14,919 bases of DNA from Bondarzewia mesenterica (taxonomy: Eukaryota > Basidiomycota > Agaricomycetes > Russulales > Bondarzewiaceae): positions 1-14,919 of the forward strand of contig SGPL01000703.1 of the NCBI GenBank assembly GCA_004802705.1, in the 5' to 3' direction. Made by a program: the position numbers and the translations under genes. The number at the start of each line of letters is the position of its first letter. The first letter of the stretch is position 1. The notes under the pieces were generated by a model. That model saw nothing but the letters and a program-made list of their open reading frames with translations, was not told the DNA's origin and searched no databases. This document shows positions 1 to 9,265 of the stretch, piece by piece.

Positions 1-71
1 GTATTCCAAAAATAGCATTATCCCGTGTGCCGCTCGGCCTGNTCGAGGTCGTCGCGATGATGCTGATTTGA
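1..71 (+). CDS. Possible 3'-terminal exon of an upstream plus-strand gene (partial)
   Basis: After a possible splice acceptor TAG at 13-15, an open frame reads LSRVPLGLxEVVAMMLI and stops at TGA 69-71. It is richer in G+C than the sequence that follows, which is stop-rich in all frames, and it would end convergently with the Rpn3 gene whose stop lies at 284. The product cannot be recognised from 17 residues. One N (42) falls in the first position of a codon. The acceptor is weak because no pyrimidine tract is visible, and the stretch may be non-coding. From 72 to 283 I see only presumed 3' UTR or intergenic sequence, with a short 11-nt-period tandem repeat of TGGAATGGT at 89-109. Confidence 0.25.
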   Translation, partial: IPKIALSRVPLGLXEVVAMMLI

Positions 72-283
72 TAATCCTGAGATGGTTATGGAATGGTCTT
101 GGAATGGTTCTGAAATTCCTCATAAGGGATTATCTCAGGTGGAACATTCCGCCGATAAGCCTCGGTTCAACCGGAGTCCAAGCTGAGACACCAGGAGTTA
201 GAATAATTCTGATAGAAGGCCTGGCGGTGTAACGTGCGATTGCTTCACAAGTCCGTTCTACAAGGCATGCAGAGAAAAAGATA

Positions 284-2027
284 TCAAAAGTCTCCACCCA
301 TGGCATCTTCTTCATCCAGGTCTCCTTCCTGAATTTCTTTCGCAAGTTCCTTCTCACGTTCTCGAGCGCCTTCGGCTGCCGCAAGCTCCTTCCGATGTGC
401 GTTGAGAGGATAGCGCATGGCCTGAATAAAACAAGATATGTGAGATTTTGCCAGAAGGGGAGGGCAGAAGTTAAATCACCTTGACGCTCTGGTTGTGCAA
501 ATCAAGGCAATACCCGATACGCCTTGAGAACATCTCGCTGATCTCTGGTCCATATGCACTCTTCTGTCCGCCACACTCCATCCATCCCCTCTCGTGCACA
601 ATTCGGCCTTCGATGACACCGTCGCGAATAGCCTTTCCAACAATGTACTCGGCATCTTCTTCGGAGTCGAGATGGAGTTTAACGCAGATGTCACGGAGCG
701 AGATTCGGGAGTATGAGAGGGAAAGTCGGCGGATGCCCGTCTTGATCACGTTCTGTCGCAGACGTACGATGAGCGTGTACGTCTTGTCCGCCTCAAATTG
801 TGCTGCATGTTTGGAGAGTGTTGCCTGAAACTCTGAAAGCGAGCCGGTGCGTACAGCTGTATCGTGAAGTCTATGCATAGGTATCGGTGACTACATAATA
901 AACGAGTATTCGCACCTTTGACAATGTCGAAGTAAGCACTCAAAGCCTTCTCAAGGACAGGATGTCTGAACAGGCTGCGCTCAGGAATATCGCCCATGAG
1001 CAGCTCGACGACGACAAATAGCTTATGGATGGCCTGATAAAATCCCGGCGCGGTCTTCGCTGGAGGCGCACGTCGAATTGCCTGCTGCAAATTGGTGTGT
1101 GCCGCTGTATAGTTCAACTGCACGGCCTTGATGCGACCGATGTAGTAGTGGTACCTGGCATACTGCGGGTTCCCTGCAGATGGTGGGAAAGTGGTTTTAG
1201 ATACAAGCATATCAGCTTGATCATAGAGGCTGTATTGAAGATAACTGCGAAGAAGACAGTTGAGTAGAGATGCTTGCGTCTCATCGTCGTGGCGCAAGGA
1301 TGCCGTGCGTTGTGCAGCGAGGAAGAGGCTGTGAAAATTATAAAAAATTAAGGACAGAACGACAGGAGCTGGAAATACACGCACGATCTAGCTTCTGAAA
1401 GCTCGCCGCTGAGCTCATACGTTCGCTCCACGGCAAACCAGACCTTAGCAGCGATTGCGTCCATGCTCCGGCGGTTCAATGACTGTATCTTCTCGATGGT
1501 CTCATGTGCTAGTTCCATGGCTTTGCCATACGTGCTGAAAGAGGTCAACAGGCGATGTAAGATAAGGAGACGGAGGTAGATCTCGACTTCAGGAGCAGGT
1601 TCGGAAGGAGGTGACGACTTTGAAGGAGTAGGTGCGGGGTCGACTTCCATCGGTTGTTCTGAAACAGGGACATCCGGAAGCCATGCAAGTAAGGAGGTTT
1701 TCGTTGGAGAATCTGTACTGAGAAATCATTGAGTAGACTGATTAGGACCTTGCAGGTCAAGTACGCACCCTTGGGGAATACTTCTACAACGGCATCATGA
1801 AGTACCTTGTAGTCCAGGCGTTTTCGGAGCGCAGTCAAAGTGCGCAATACACGATGCGTAAACCTAGGCTCCATAGTCGATACTGCACGCTCGATGAGAG
1901 CTGCATTCGACTTAATTTCCGCGGCTGGCGAAGGAGGTGCTGGGGGTGTTTCCTTCGCGTCATTCTCATCCTTCTTCTCTTCTACCTTTGCTTTCTCGTC
2001 TGCCGGCTTCATCTCCACGTCGGCCAT
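284..2027 (-). CDS. RPN3: 26S proteasome regulatory subunit Rpn3 (PSMD3 family)
   Basis: Non-ATPase subunit of the 19S lid of the 26S proteasome. It is a scaffold protein that helps position the deubiquitinase Rpn11, acting in cytosol and nucleus. I splice five exons: 1769-2027, 1385-1712, 916-1328, 480-856 and 284-421, with GT-AG introns of 56, 56, 59 and 58 nt and all phases consistent, giving 504 aa (yeast and human about 520-535). The N-terminus is charged (MADVEMKPADEKAK). The C-terminal half is the PCI domain, with the diagnostic stretches AVRTGSLSEF (from residue 334), YTLIVRLRQNVIKTG and LSYSRISLRDIC. DSEEDAEYIVGKAIRDGVIE follows. The tail has the expected SVKAMRYP followed by a Lys/Glu-rich segment and ends EEDAMGGDF. 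The exon 1-2 join uses the second of two nearby AGs, because the first shifts the frame away from the family sequence. Nothing is missing, and this should be a working housekeeping gene. Confidence 0.96.
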
Positions 2028-2464
2028 ATCAGATGAATGTATTGTTGGGGTATTTCGCAGATGAGGTTTCTTTGGAGAGGATGTGAAGGAATACGTGGTT
2101 CCAAACCCTCATGGTGACGCGTCCATCGTCAGCCACATGAGCATTCCTTTTTAGGATGTCACGATTTCACGTGATCAAACCTTGATCAAACCGGAAGTTG
2201 GGACGGGCTAGTCTCCTTTGTAGACCTCACAGAAGACAATCATTCTGTATATGAGGGGACGGGCAGGCATGAACTGGCGTGAACTCCACTTTTTGAACTT
2301 AGAATTCCTACGTACAGCTTGGAACGTGCGTTGCAAGCGCTTGTAAAGACGAACGTTGCTCAAGACCGCAAAAATAGATAGTTTGGCGGACAAAGCAAAC
2401 ATACAACTGAGTCCGACATAAGCCAGAAACAAGATTACCTTGAATAGACCTGGTATATCGAGCC
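2028..2464. other. Intergenic region: Rpn3 promoter side and 3' flank of the signal peptide peptidase gene
   Basis: No gene is recognised here. Minus-strand open frames at 2208-2432 and 2308-2511 have no family resemblance and no splice context. The region holds a palindromic E-box (see 2167-2174) and a directly repeated TGATCAAACC (2172-2181 and 2183-2192, period 11), both upstream of the Rpn3 start. No convincing TATA box is visible. Confidence 0.6.
2167..2174. promoter_or_regulatory. Palindromic E-box TCACGTGA upstream of Rpn3
   Basis: Perfect 8-bp palindrome with a CACGTG core about 140 bp upstream of the Rpn3 start codon, the type of site bound by bHLH factors. It is followed directly by ATCAAA, and the 12-mer CACGTGATCAAA recurs exactly at 12036-12047 in the divergent promoter on the right side of the window. 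Function is inferred from position and recurrence only. Confidence 0.4.
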
Positions 2465-4108
2465 TCAGGATGGGTATACAGAGGTATACAGGTCTGCACT
2501 CGCAGTAACAACAGGCAAGGCTATGCCGATCCGCGGTCCTAATTCCGTTTTTTTTTTGATCTTCTTCTTCTTCCCCTTCTCTTGCTCTGCCTCAACGTCG
2601 CCGTCCGCTTCAGCTTCGGACACATCGCTCTGAGGAGTCGGAACTCCTAAACCATCTGTCACTGTGGATGGCGAGGGCTTTGCAGCAGGTTCGTTCGAGG
2701 CCTTCTCCTTCTCCAGAATCTGCTTGACATCATCACCAGACTGAGCTGGAGAGTCGCTCCACTTCCAGGCATGCGTCAATTCTCCTCGGACCGTAGCAGT
2801 CAAGATGAATGCCATGATACAAGCGGGGCTAAGGAAGATTGAGGATTTGTACAGCTGATCAACAATGCAGCAGGTGCAAGGGCATACCTGAGATACAGAA
2901 GAGCAGGTTGTGCCGCGCGGAATATATGCATCACAGCCATTGTGGTACTGAGTCCGGCAATATACGCGGCAAGAGTCGCATAGAAATATGGCTTCGTGAA
3001 GGAACGACCGGACGAGCGACTGTATCGATCGTAGTCATAGCGCAACGCAAGAGCGACAAATATACCGGGAATCACGACATCGCCTAGGCCAAGCATCGTA
3101 AATCCTCTGTCGGTGGAGAACGCGACGGACTTTGGCCATAACAATTTGATAGGGACGTCCAGGTTGGTAGCCACTTTGACCATCTAAATCTAAATTGATT
3201 CCAACCGCGAAAAAAAAAGGAGGGAAAATCACTTACCACTTCTGTCCCAAACACCCACCATATATCATATACGAAGAGTCCAGAAAGAAGGATGCACCCG
3301 GTAGTGAAAGAGTCGATCTTGAGTAAAGACAACGCATTATGCGAAAACGAAAGGGCGAGAATGTCCGTGAGCAGTGCAGACTTTTTAGCCGAGCGGCTGA
3401 AGGTGTAGAGAACTGAAGGCAGAGCTCCTAGCGGGAAGAGGAATAGCGATGGCGTGCGCCAGGAGAGAGCTATAATCTCTGCAAAAATGGATCGTCAGAA
3501 CAGAAGTGACCTATGCGTTGCATGCATTACTAACCTCTGGGACCGCGTAGAACCAACACGCGATTCTTCTCAAACTTGCGCCATTGTTCGCGTCCAATGA
3601 GGGCTCGTGCCAGCGAGGTCAAGGACTGATCACAAAGAGCTCGGAGCTGTTACCCAAACGTGATAATACAAACAACATACCTTCCACACGCTGCCAATGC
3701 CAGCAAGAGAAAAGTACCATCCAAGCAACCAATTTATCCATTCCTTACCCAGATATTTCATAACGAGATACAGACCAAACAGTGTCGCAGACCCCATCTG
3801 CGGAACAATGATAAAATCTCACAGGCTCTGCAAAATTGGGACCAACTGACAACAGGAAAAAGCCAAGCATCTCCTGAGGAGACACGCTCGACCATGTCGT
3901 CCTCATCTTCATCGTCCTCAATAGCTTGAGTGGAAGGGCCCGATTGTTTGGGAGTCTACACGTCATTCGGAATTTAGTTGATCGAGGTAACGCCGTTCCA
4001 AACCGAGTTGGTATGACATACTGGAAGAGAGCCGAAGGCACCCGCAGTGATAGAAACGACAGCAAGACTCAGGAGACCTGCATACGATGACAACAAGTCT
4101 ACGTCCAT
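2465..4108 (-). CDS. Signal peptide peptidase, intramembrane aspartyl protease (presenilin/SPP family, A22B)
   Basis: Multi-pass ER membrane protease that cuts leftover signal peptides and some tail-anchored proteins inside the membrane. Exons: 4022-4108, 3851-3955, 3681-3797, 3535-3625, 3237-3478, 2888-3183 and 2465-2828. Introns of 53-66 nt have consistent phases, giving 433 aa. The catalytic aspartates are in VYDIWWVFG (Asp205) and LGLGDVVIPG (Asp249), and the PAL motif is in AAQPALLYL (307-309). An acidic cytosolic loop (IEDDEDEDD) follows the first membrane segment. An in-frame ATG lies upstream at 4156, but MDVDLLSSYAGLLSL is the usual family start. The C-terminus is the weak point: after a Lys tail (KKKKIKKK) encoded beside a ten-T run, the last about 30 residues look unlike the family, so a homopolymer length error or missed intron could alter the end. 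Human SPP is 377 aa. Confidence 0.93.
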
Positions 4109-4780
4109 AATATGACTTTGTGAGCTCAAGGTGAAATCACCTTGGCTTGCGTGCAAGGTCTCGTCTCCCCAACCCGGCCATTATGTAAGTGAATTGCAAA
4201 AAAAACAAATATATGCAAATAGAGATGCTTCATGACCCGTCAAAGTTGCGCCGAAGCACATAAAACATATAAAGTTACAGCCATCTCAGCATGAAATAGA
4301 GAGCCAGCTACATGAGCTTTCCAGTTGGGAAAATGGAAGTTAGGCCGGGGCCTTCTCGACGACAATCTGCACACAATTGAGCAAGGTTACTGCCTGAATT
4401 ACTGCCACCACCAGTTGGCGCATTCCCTAATATGATCACCAAACGCTGACATCGATATTTGCGCGTGTTAAATCTCAAGGCTTTTGCCAAATATGTGCAA
4501 TCACATTTTTTCATTAATATCGGAGATCCATTGCGATCCCTCTGTTGAGCTTACGACCCCAGACACCAAGTGAAAAGGGCTGAAAAGGGTTTGTTTCAAT
4601 TTGTTTAATTGGTCTGAAGTTTTCCCGGGAGGAGAATTACAAACGTGATAGTGTCGATCACTTTTGTTGCTTATCAACTGAAATGTGCCCATATTCCGAA
4701 CGTGGATATACCGAGCAATGGTCACTCTTAACCAAAAAAGAGGAAAGAGAATCCTAACTACATACAGTGACACTGTTTAT
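4109..4780. other. Intergenic region: signal peptide peptidase promoter side and mannanase 3' flank
   Basis: No gene recognised in 672 bp. Open frames on both strands (for example 4501-4773 minus and 4685-5014 plus) show no domain, no splice logic and no family resemblance, and the plus-strand one runs into the confirmed last exons of the mannanase gene. An A-rich stretch with AAATATA (4207-4213, TATATTT on the minus strand) lies about 100 bp upstream of the signal peptide peptidase start and could serve as its TATA element. That is a weak inference. Confidence 0.5.
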
Positions 4781-6852
4781 TCACCCTCTGGCCTTCAAGG
4801 CGGCGGCATGCGACGTTTCGAGAGTGTAGACCGAGTTGTCCGGGTAAATCTGTCCAAACTCGTATCAGTCCGATTTCTCAGGGTTGAACTCGTCATGATA
4901 ATTACGGTATATCCGTCGTTCGGCGTGTCTCCGCTGGAGAGGTGTGAACCGGCTTGCCTGATAGGCGTCCATGCATCAGCCTGCAACTCTGGAAGAATGA
5001 AGGAGAAACGCTAACCAGATAAGGTCTCCAGCCAGGCCAGAACTGACTATTGCGCTGTACCACGCCGAGTAGGTAGAAGATTGGTTGCTAGTGACACCGA
5101 ACTCCTCCAGAATGACTGGCTTGTTGGCCGTTATCTGTGAAGTAGCATGGTCCTGGATCCATTGAACGCCCCAAGCTGAAGGATTACTTGTCTGGCCCCA
5201 GGAAATCTGTCACGAAAAAGTAAATATATTAAATCAATGCAGATAGATTGTTTAAGCATACCGGGTATGACTAGAACCAAACTCTTTCAGCAAAGGTAAA
5301 ACAAAATTGATTGGTGGGTCAGGTACTCACATGCGCTGTACCGAAGTCGAGGGTACTGATGGCAAGGTTGGCAGTGAAGTCAATACCTTCTCCGCCTCTG
5401 TCAAGAAACGCTTCAATACACACTTGCGCACTATGAAACGCGAGGTGATACTCGCTGATATGGATAGTTCGGCCCGTTGACTTCGTTGTAGAATCCTTCG
5501 TCACCGAGACCAACGAGATGATTGGTATCGATGGACTTGATATAGGCGGAAATTTGTGACGCCCAGTTGGTGATCGTCGTGGTCGTGCAAGTACCGGATG
5601 TAGTTCTGCCATCGCATATTATGATTTCGTCCGGTGTGAGATGGGAATGCACCTACCCAGTGCTGCCAGAGCACCTAGGCTCATTGGCTGAACAGTTCCG
5701 TGAGCCTGATCAGTCCGCGGCCTGGATAATGCAAAGGTGCTCACCAAGTTCCCAGCCCAGGATGCCAGGCTCATTTACATATCGACTGACGAACGTGTTG
5801 ATGTACTTCTTGTAAGCTGCCTGAAACCCAGTTCATGTTAAAAAAATGCTAAGTGAGGTGAAAATGATGCTGTAACTTACGACAACGTTCGCGTTTGTGT
5901 AGAAATAGTCATGAGGCTGACCAGACCCGATAATTTGGTTGACATAGACGTCCATACCACCGTAATCTGACCAGTTATTCGTCCTACACACACACTGAGA
6001 ATTCCTTCTGAAGATGATGAAATGGACACTCACAAAGATACGATGAGACGAAGTCCGTTGGCCTTAGCAGCAGCTACGACATTGTCTGAAAAAGAAGAAT
6101 TAACTTCAGCGAATAATCGATCCGTCTTTGGGACGATGCGTACCGAAGTTTCCAAGACCAGTAGATCCTGTGTTGACCGTGCCAATTCCACCAGACCAGA
6201 GTTGGTAGTACGTCCCGCTGGCACTGGTCACATCATTGAAGCCCCTGCATCCAAGACCAGTCAGTCTCATATCGATTGTGCAATCGGGCAAGCCATCACT
6301 AACCACGTACGAACAGTAGTTGCACCAGTCTTCGCAATATCTGCGAAGGCTGCATTCATATTGGCTGTGCTTAAGCCAGTCAGGCCAACCCAATACGCGT
6401 TGGCTCTTGAAGCCGAGTCAACCAACATCATCTAGTGAAGTTTCATGCAATTCGTGCACTTACCCCACGACGGTGAATGTGGATCCATTCAGCGTGAACT
6501 TTTGACCAGACGTCTTCACGAAACCACTGGGAGCACTAGGAGCGGCTGTGCTACTGGCGCTTGTGCTTGACGTCGAGGAGGCGATTGTCGACGACGATGC
6601 AGGAGTGGTGGTGGCAGTGCTCGCCTGGCACTGGAAGTAATAGTCATTGAGATACACGCAAGTGAGCCCAGAATCACAAGCTGTCATATTGCATCCGTAT
6701 GAGCCCGCAAAAATCAAAACACTAGAAGAAACACACGTACTGGTTGACCCGGTATATCCGATACCTCCACATTGACCCCAAACGGCGACAGCATGTGCAA
6801 AGGGGGCGAGAGAGAGAGCGACGCTGACGAGACCCAGAAACATCGGCTTCAT
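4781..6852 (-). CDS. Secreted CBM1-GH5 endo-beta-1,4-mannanase (GH5 subfamily 7 type)
   Basis: Secreted enzyme that cuts the beta-1,4-mannan backbone of hemicellulose. Fourteen exons: 6741-6852, 6464-6680, 6304-6405, 6144-6244, 6034-6085, 5881-5983, 5745-5820, 5657-5687, 5456-5605, 5331-5397, 5262-5270, 5016-5206, 4906-4957 and 4781-4849, giving 443 aa. A signal peptide (about residues 1-21, ending PFAHA) is followed by a fungal CBM1 (VWGQCGGIGYTG to LNDYYFQCQ), a Ser/Thr/Ala linker and a GH5 barrel. Acid/base Glu257 lies in WELANEPRC and nucleophile Glu375 in ILEEFG; RTWGFND and GLGDEGFYN also fit the family, and the chain ends SHAAALKARG. Odd points: intron 9 is GC-AG (donor at 5455), exon 11 is a 9-nt microexon, and one acceptor is AAG (6406-6408). 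All joins restore family sequence. The gene appears intact. Mannan-degrading activity is inferred from the subfamily. Confidence 0.94.
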
Positions 6853-6907
6853 TCTGCCTCAGGGAACGGACGAGGGACAGCTCATTCCTAGCACGTCACT
6901 GCGCCTT

Positions 6908-6915
6908 TTTAAATA
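6908..6915 (-). promoter_or_regulatory. TATA-like element of the mannanase gene
   Basis: On the minus strand the sequence reads TATTTAAA about 56 bp upstream of the mannanase ATG at 6852. Spacing and sequence suit a core promoter of an inducible secreted-enzyme gene. No clear carbon-repressor (SYGGRG) cluster is seen nearby. Confidence 0.45.
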
Positions 6916-6916
6916 T

Positions 6917-8040
6917 CAATCTAAAAAGCCAAAAGTCACGGGTGGTACCCGGGAGAACCGTGCTCTGCGTCGGAATAACTTCGCGAAACAGGATGCGACT
7001 TTGCGTTTAGGGAATCCAGCCAAATGCCCTCGTGATGCTGCAACAAGTGCGCAATTCCAGTCAGGTGGCAGTTGAAAGTTGTCAGNGTATCGCGCAACTC
7101 TTGCGAGGAAGGCGCCCTCGTCCCGCATCCACGAATGAGCATCATACCAAGACCGCCACAAACCGCCCTCATCAGCACGTTCCAACTACTTGCCCATGAC
7201 ATACAACTACACAAGCATGTGTGTGTCTGGGACCTGTAAGAAGANTAATGGAGTTGCGATGCAACCGCAGGGGTGATCTCGGACACTAGAGGTCATGAGT
7301 CCGTTTTTTTTTTTNTNAAAANTNATTTACGCACGAGGGANTTGNGAGACCAAATTGCCTTTCCCTTGCAAGAAGGGAAGAGGCGGTGCGAANNATCAGG
7401 TCAGTGATCTCACTCGAGGACATGTACATAATTTTAGTGAAACACGGGTGAGTGAGCGAGCAACTNAAATGTCNGTAACGCCGAGAGATCACACCAAGAA
7501 CAGTAGCGATTGNACCTCAAACACCTGAAAANCAACANANAACANATTCATAATCAGACAAAGATCAACTTGAAATCCCTCCGTGCCAATTCAAGTGACA
7601 TACAACGTGGACCGTCACTCCGTGGGTNACTTTGACTTNCAGTACGCAAANAACTTCTTCGGGCCAGTGCTGGTGACGTTCNAGCCGTGTCAAATGCCAG
7701 ATGCGACTGTTTGATCTGCCTAATCGTCGGGAGGTTCGACAGGATGCATATGCAGGATTTATCCAGTGCTGCCATTGCAGCATTGGCTGCGGGTCAATCA
7801 AGTGCAGTAGCGGAATAANTCATCATGCTCGAGGCACGACGGAGAGACAAGTTGATGCATTCTTCAATTGAACNTTCCTAAAATATCNATCACGTCAGAA
7901 CAAGAGCGGATGAACGCATAGGTTATNACAAGAAAGACNACTCATTGTGGGGGCCAAGTCGGGACAATCTCGCTGGCAGGAAACTTACACAGATCACACG
8001 ACTTTTACGGATATCCAGACGGTTGAAACCACCTTCANAG
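6917..8040. other. Region without a recognisable gene
   Basis: About 1.1 kb between the mannanase promoter and the GH63-like remnant. Minus-strand open frames at 6936-7286, 7554-7775 and 7565-7801 have no recognisable domains, are interrupted by Ns, and offer no splice joins that improve them. Part of the left end must be upstream sequence of the mannanase gene. The C-terminal domain of the GH63-like gene would be expected here, but its usual signatures (a GNSNWRGPIW-type block and a GHTG/HQTGW-type block) could not be found in any frame, so it is deleted or unrecognisable. Confidence 0.5.
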
Positions 8041-8131
8041 TCATAGANCCGGTGACGATGGGAGCAGAATCCATCAGCATTAGTNGAATGATCAGAAGAA
8101 ATAGTGGACCATTGCTGGCANCTTGCAGTCA

Positions 8132-9248
8132 AGANTCAGACATCNAAATGGCNTTAGACGTNCCCGTCATATTAGCCATGATTCTTCCGGATACNTCAGG
8201 NANGTCATCAATGGACTATCCAACCGCNTCTTGAAGCCANGGGCTGATCGACCACGNACAGACCTAGAGTCAATGAATCGAANAGCGGTATCAGCCCGAC
8301 AAGACTGCGAAAGGGCAGCTGCATGTTGTTATTCGGACCTCNTNGCATAGCGTCTTAATACATACCAACTTCCTCGTTCCAAAGACTCTNAATGTTATCA
8401 CTTNNGNTGTAAAGGTGTTAAGAAGAGAGAAATGTACAAATNAAANCCTATAGACTCAGTTTCAGCCAAGGTAAACCGGAATNTTACCTCAAAGATCTTG
8501 GAGCAATTATNCTCATCTAGATTATGTTTCGCAAGCTCAAAAGCCAAACTCAAAGAACAAAACTCTCATCGGCAGTATCAAGGCAGTATCGTTTCACGAA
8601 TCACATTGATCGTTGAGGNCGAGGACTCACGCCATNGGCTTGGCGGAGCCTGCACCTAGAAATGATCCTGACCAATTGAACACATCGATGTTATCCCAAT
8701 CTAGGAACTCACCCTGGAACCGCGCCTCGCCCTTCCGGTTTGGCCTCCTACACTGCATCAACAATAGTTCGCACANAATTAGACGAAAAATAAGTTGATC
8801 GCAAAACCTGAGTCATGCAAAAGTCAGACTTTGGCCAAAAGGTAAGGACGGACGAAGGGCATTGAGCTTACGAACAGGACCTCTCGAGTTGAATGTACCC
8901 GTGGTTTTCTAAACACGACAAGACATTTCTTGTTCACCGGCACGAGGAGATAGCATTCACCCAAGCTGCGGGCTTGCTAAGTGATCTCATAAAACTNTGA
9001 CAGTCACTAGATCGCAACTGGCACGAGCGCACAATTATTCATGCAAAATTGGGTAAGTTCCAATGTTGGATGCCTTACCTACGTGAATATCACGGGTTGC
9101 TGAACAACAGTGGAGGTTNCGGTTCTGAGGTGGACGAGCATACAAGCTCTGGTTCATGGTGCCAAGNTTTACCATCATCATTCGTCTGTGTGAGACAACC
9201 NTCATCAGGCGACGCTGGTGATAAATTCGCTGCAATTGAATCTGTCTG
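8132..9248 (-). pseudogene. Decayed GH63-like glycosidase (six-hairpin, MGH1-type) remnant
   Basis: Colinear minus-strand blocks resemble large fungal GH63-like proteins (about 900 aa). (a) 9093-9248, weak: ends PPLLFSNP. (b) 8631-8752: NRKGEARFQGEFLDWDNIDV then FNWS, ending PMA at a GTGAGT donor (8630). (c) 8488-8562: FCSLSLAFELAKHN to NCSKIFE, ending at a GTAA donor (8487). (d) 8211-8402: SLWNEEVGMY, stop, DAM, then FRSLVGLIPLF. (e) 8132-8218: SIDDxPxVSGRIMANM. Damage: TAA at 8355-8357 replaces an expected tyrosine; a one-base shift near 8218-8222 separates GFKxRLD from block e and leaves a TAG where the family has tryptophan; block e ends at TGA; about 150 codons are missing between a and b. 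The N-terminal third is absent because the neighbouring gene ends at 9266. A faint further match may lie at about 8040-8090. Substrate unknown; loss of function is inferred from the breaks. Confidence 0.72.
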
Positions 9249-9265
9249 AGGANAACATTTAAGAG

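Noticed and set aside
43..56. TCGAGGTCGTCGCG at the left edge, present inverted at 14848-14861
   Set aside because: Only 14 bp, G+C-rich and probably codon-driven (EVVA in both); no further flanking identity, so not treated as a terminal repeat of an element.
2208..2432. 74-codon minus-strand open frame with a hydrophobic start, considered as an extra terminal exon of signal peptide peptidase
   Set aside because: No acceptor joins it in phase to exon 7 with family-like sequence, and it lies in the Rpn3 upstream region.
4501..4773. 90-codon minus-strand open frame between the signal peptide peptidase and mannanase genes
   Set aside because: No domain, low-complexity AT-rich sequence, and it sits in the 3' flank of the mannanase gene; likely chance.
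6022..6435. 137-codon plus-strand open frame
   Set aside because: Antisense to exons 3-5 of the mannanase gene, whose spliced frame is strongly supported.
7733..7740. GGTTCGAC resembling a tRNA B box
   Set aside because: The final conserved C is in the wrong place and no A box or acceptor stem can be drawn around it.
7565..7801. Minus-strand open frame rich in Trp and His (LQWQHWINPAY...)
   Set aside because: Not recognisable as any GH63 or other domain, contains Ns that may hide stops, and no splice extension improves it.
7947..8234. Plus-strand open frame of 95 codons
   Set aside because: It is antisense to the GH63-like remnant, and the minus strand shows the family blocks there.
9035..9249. 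Minus-strand ATG-initiated frame (MQRIYHQRRLM...) and overlapping plus-strand frame
   Set aside because: A different minus frame here carries the weak GH63-like block ending PPLLFSNP; these two are shadows.
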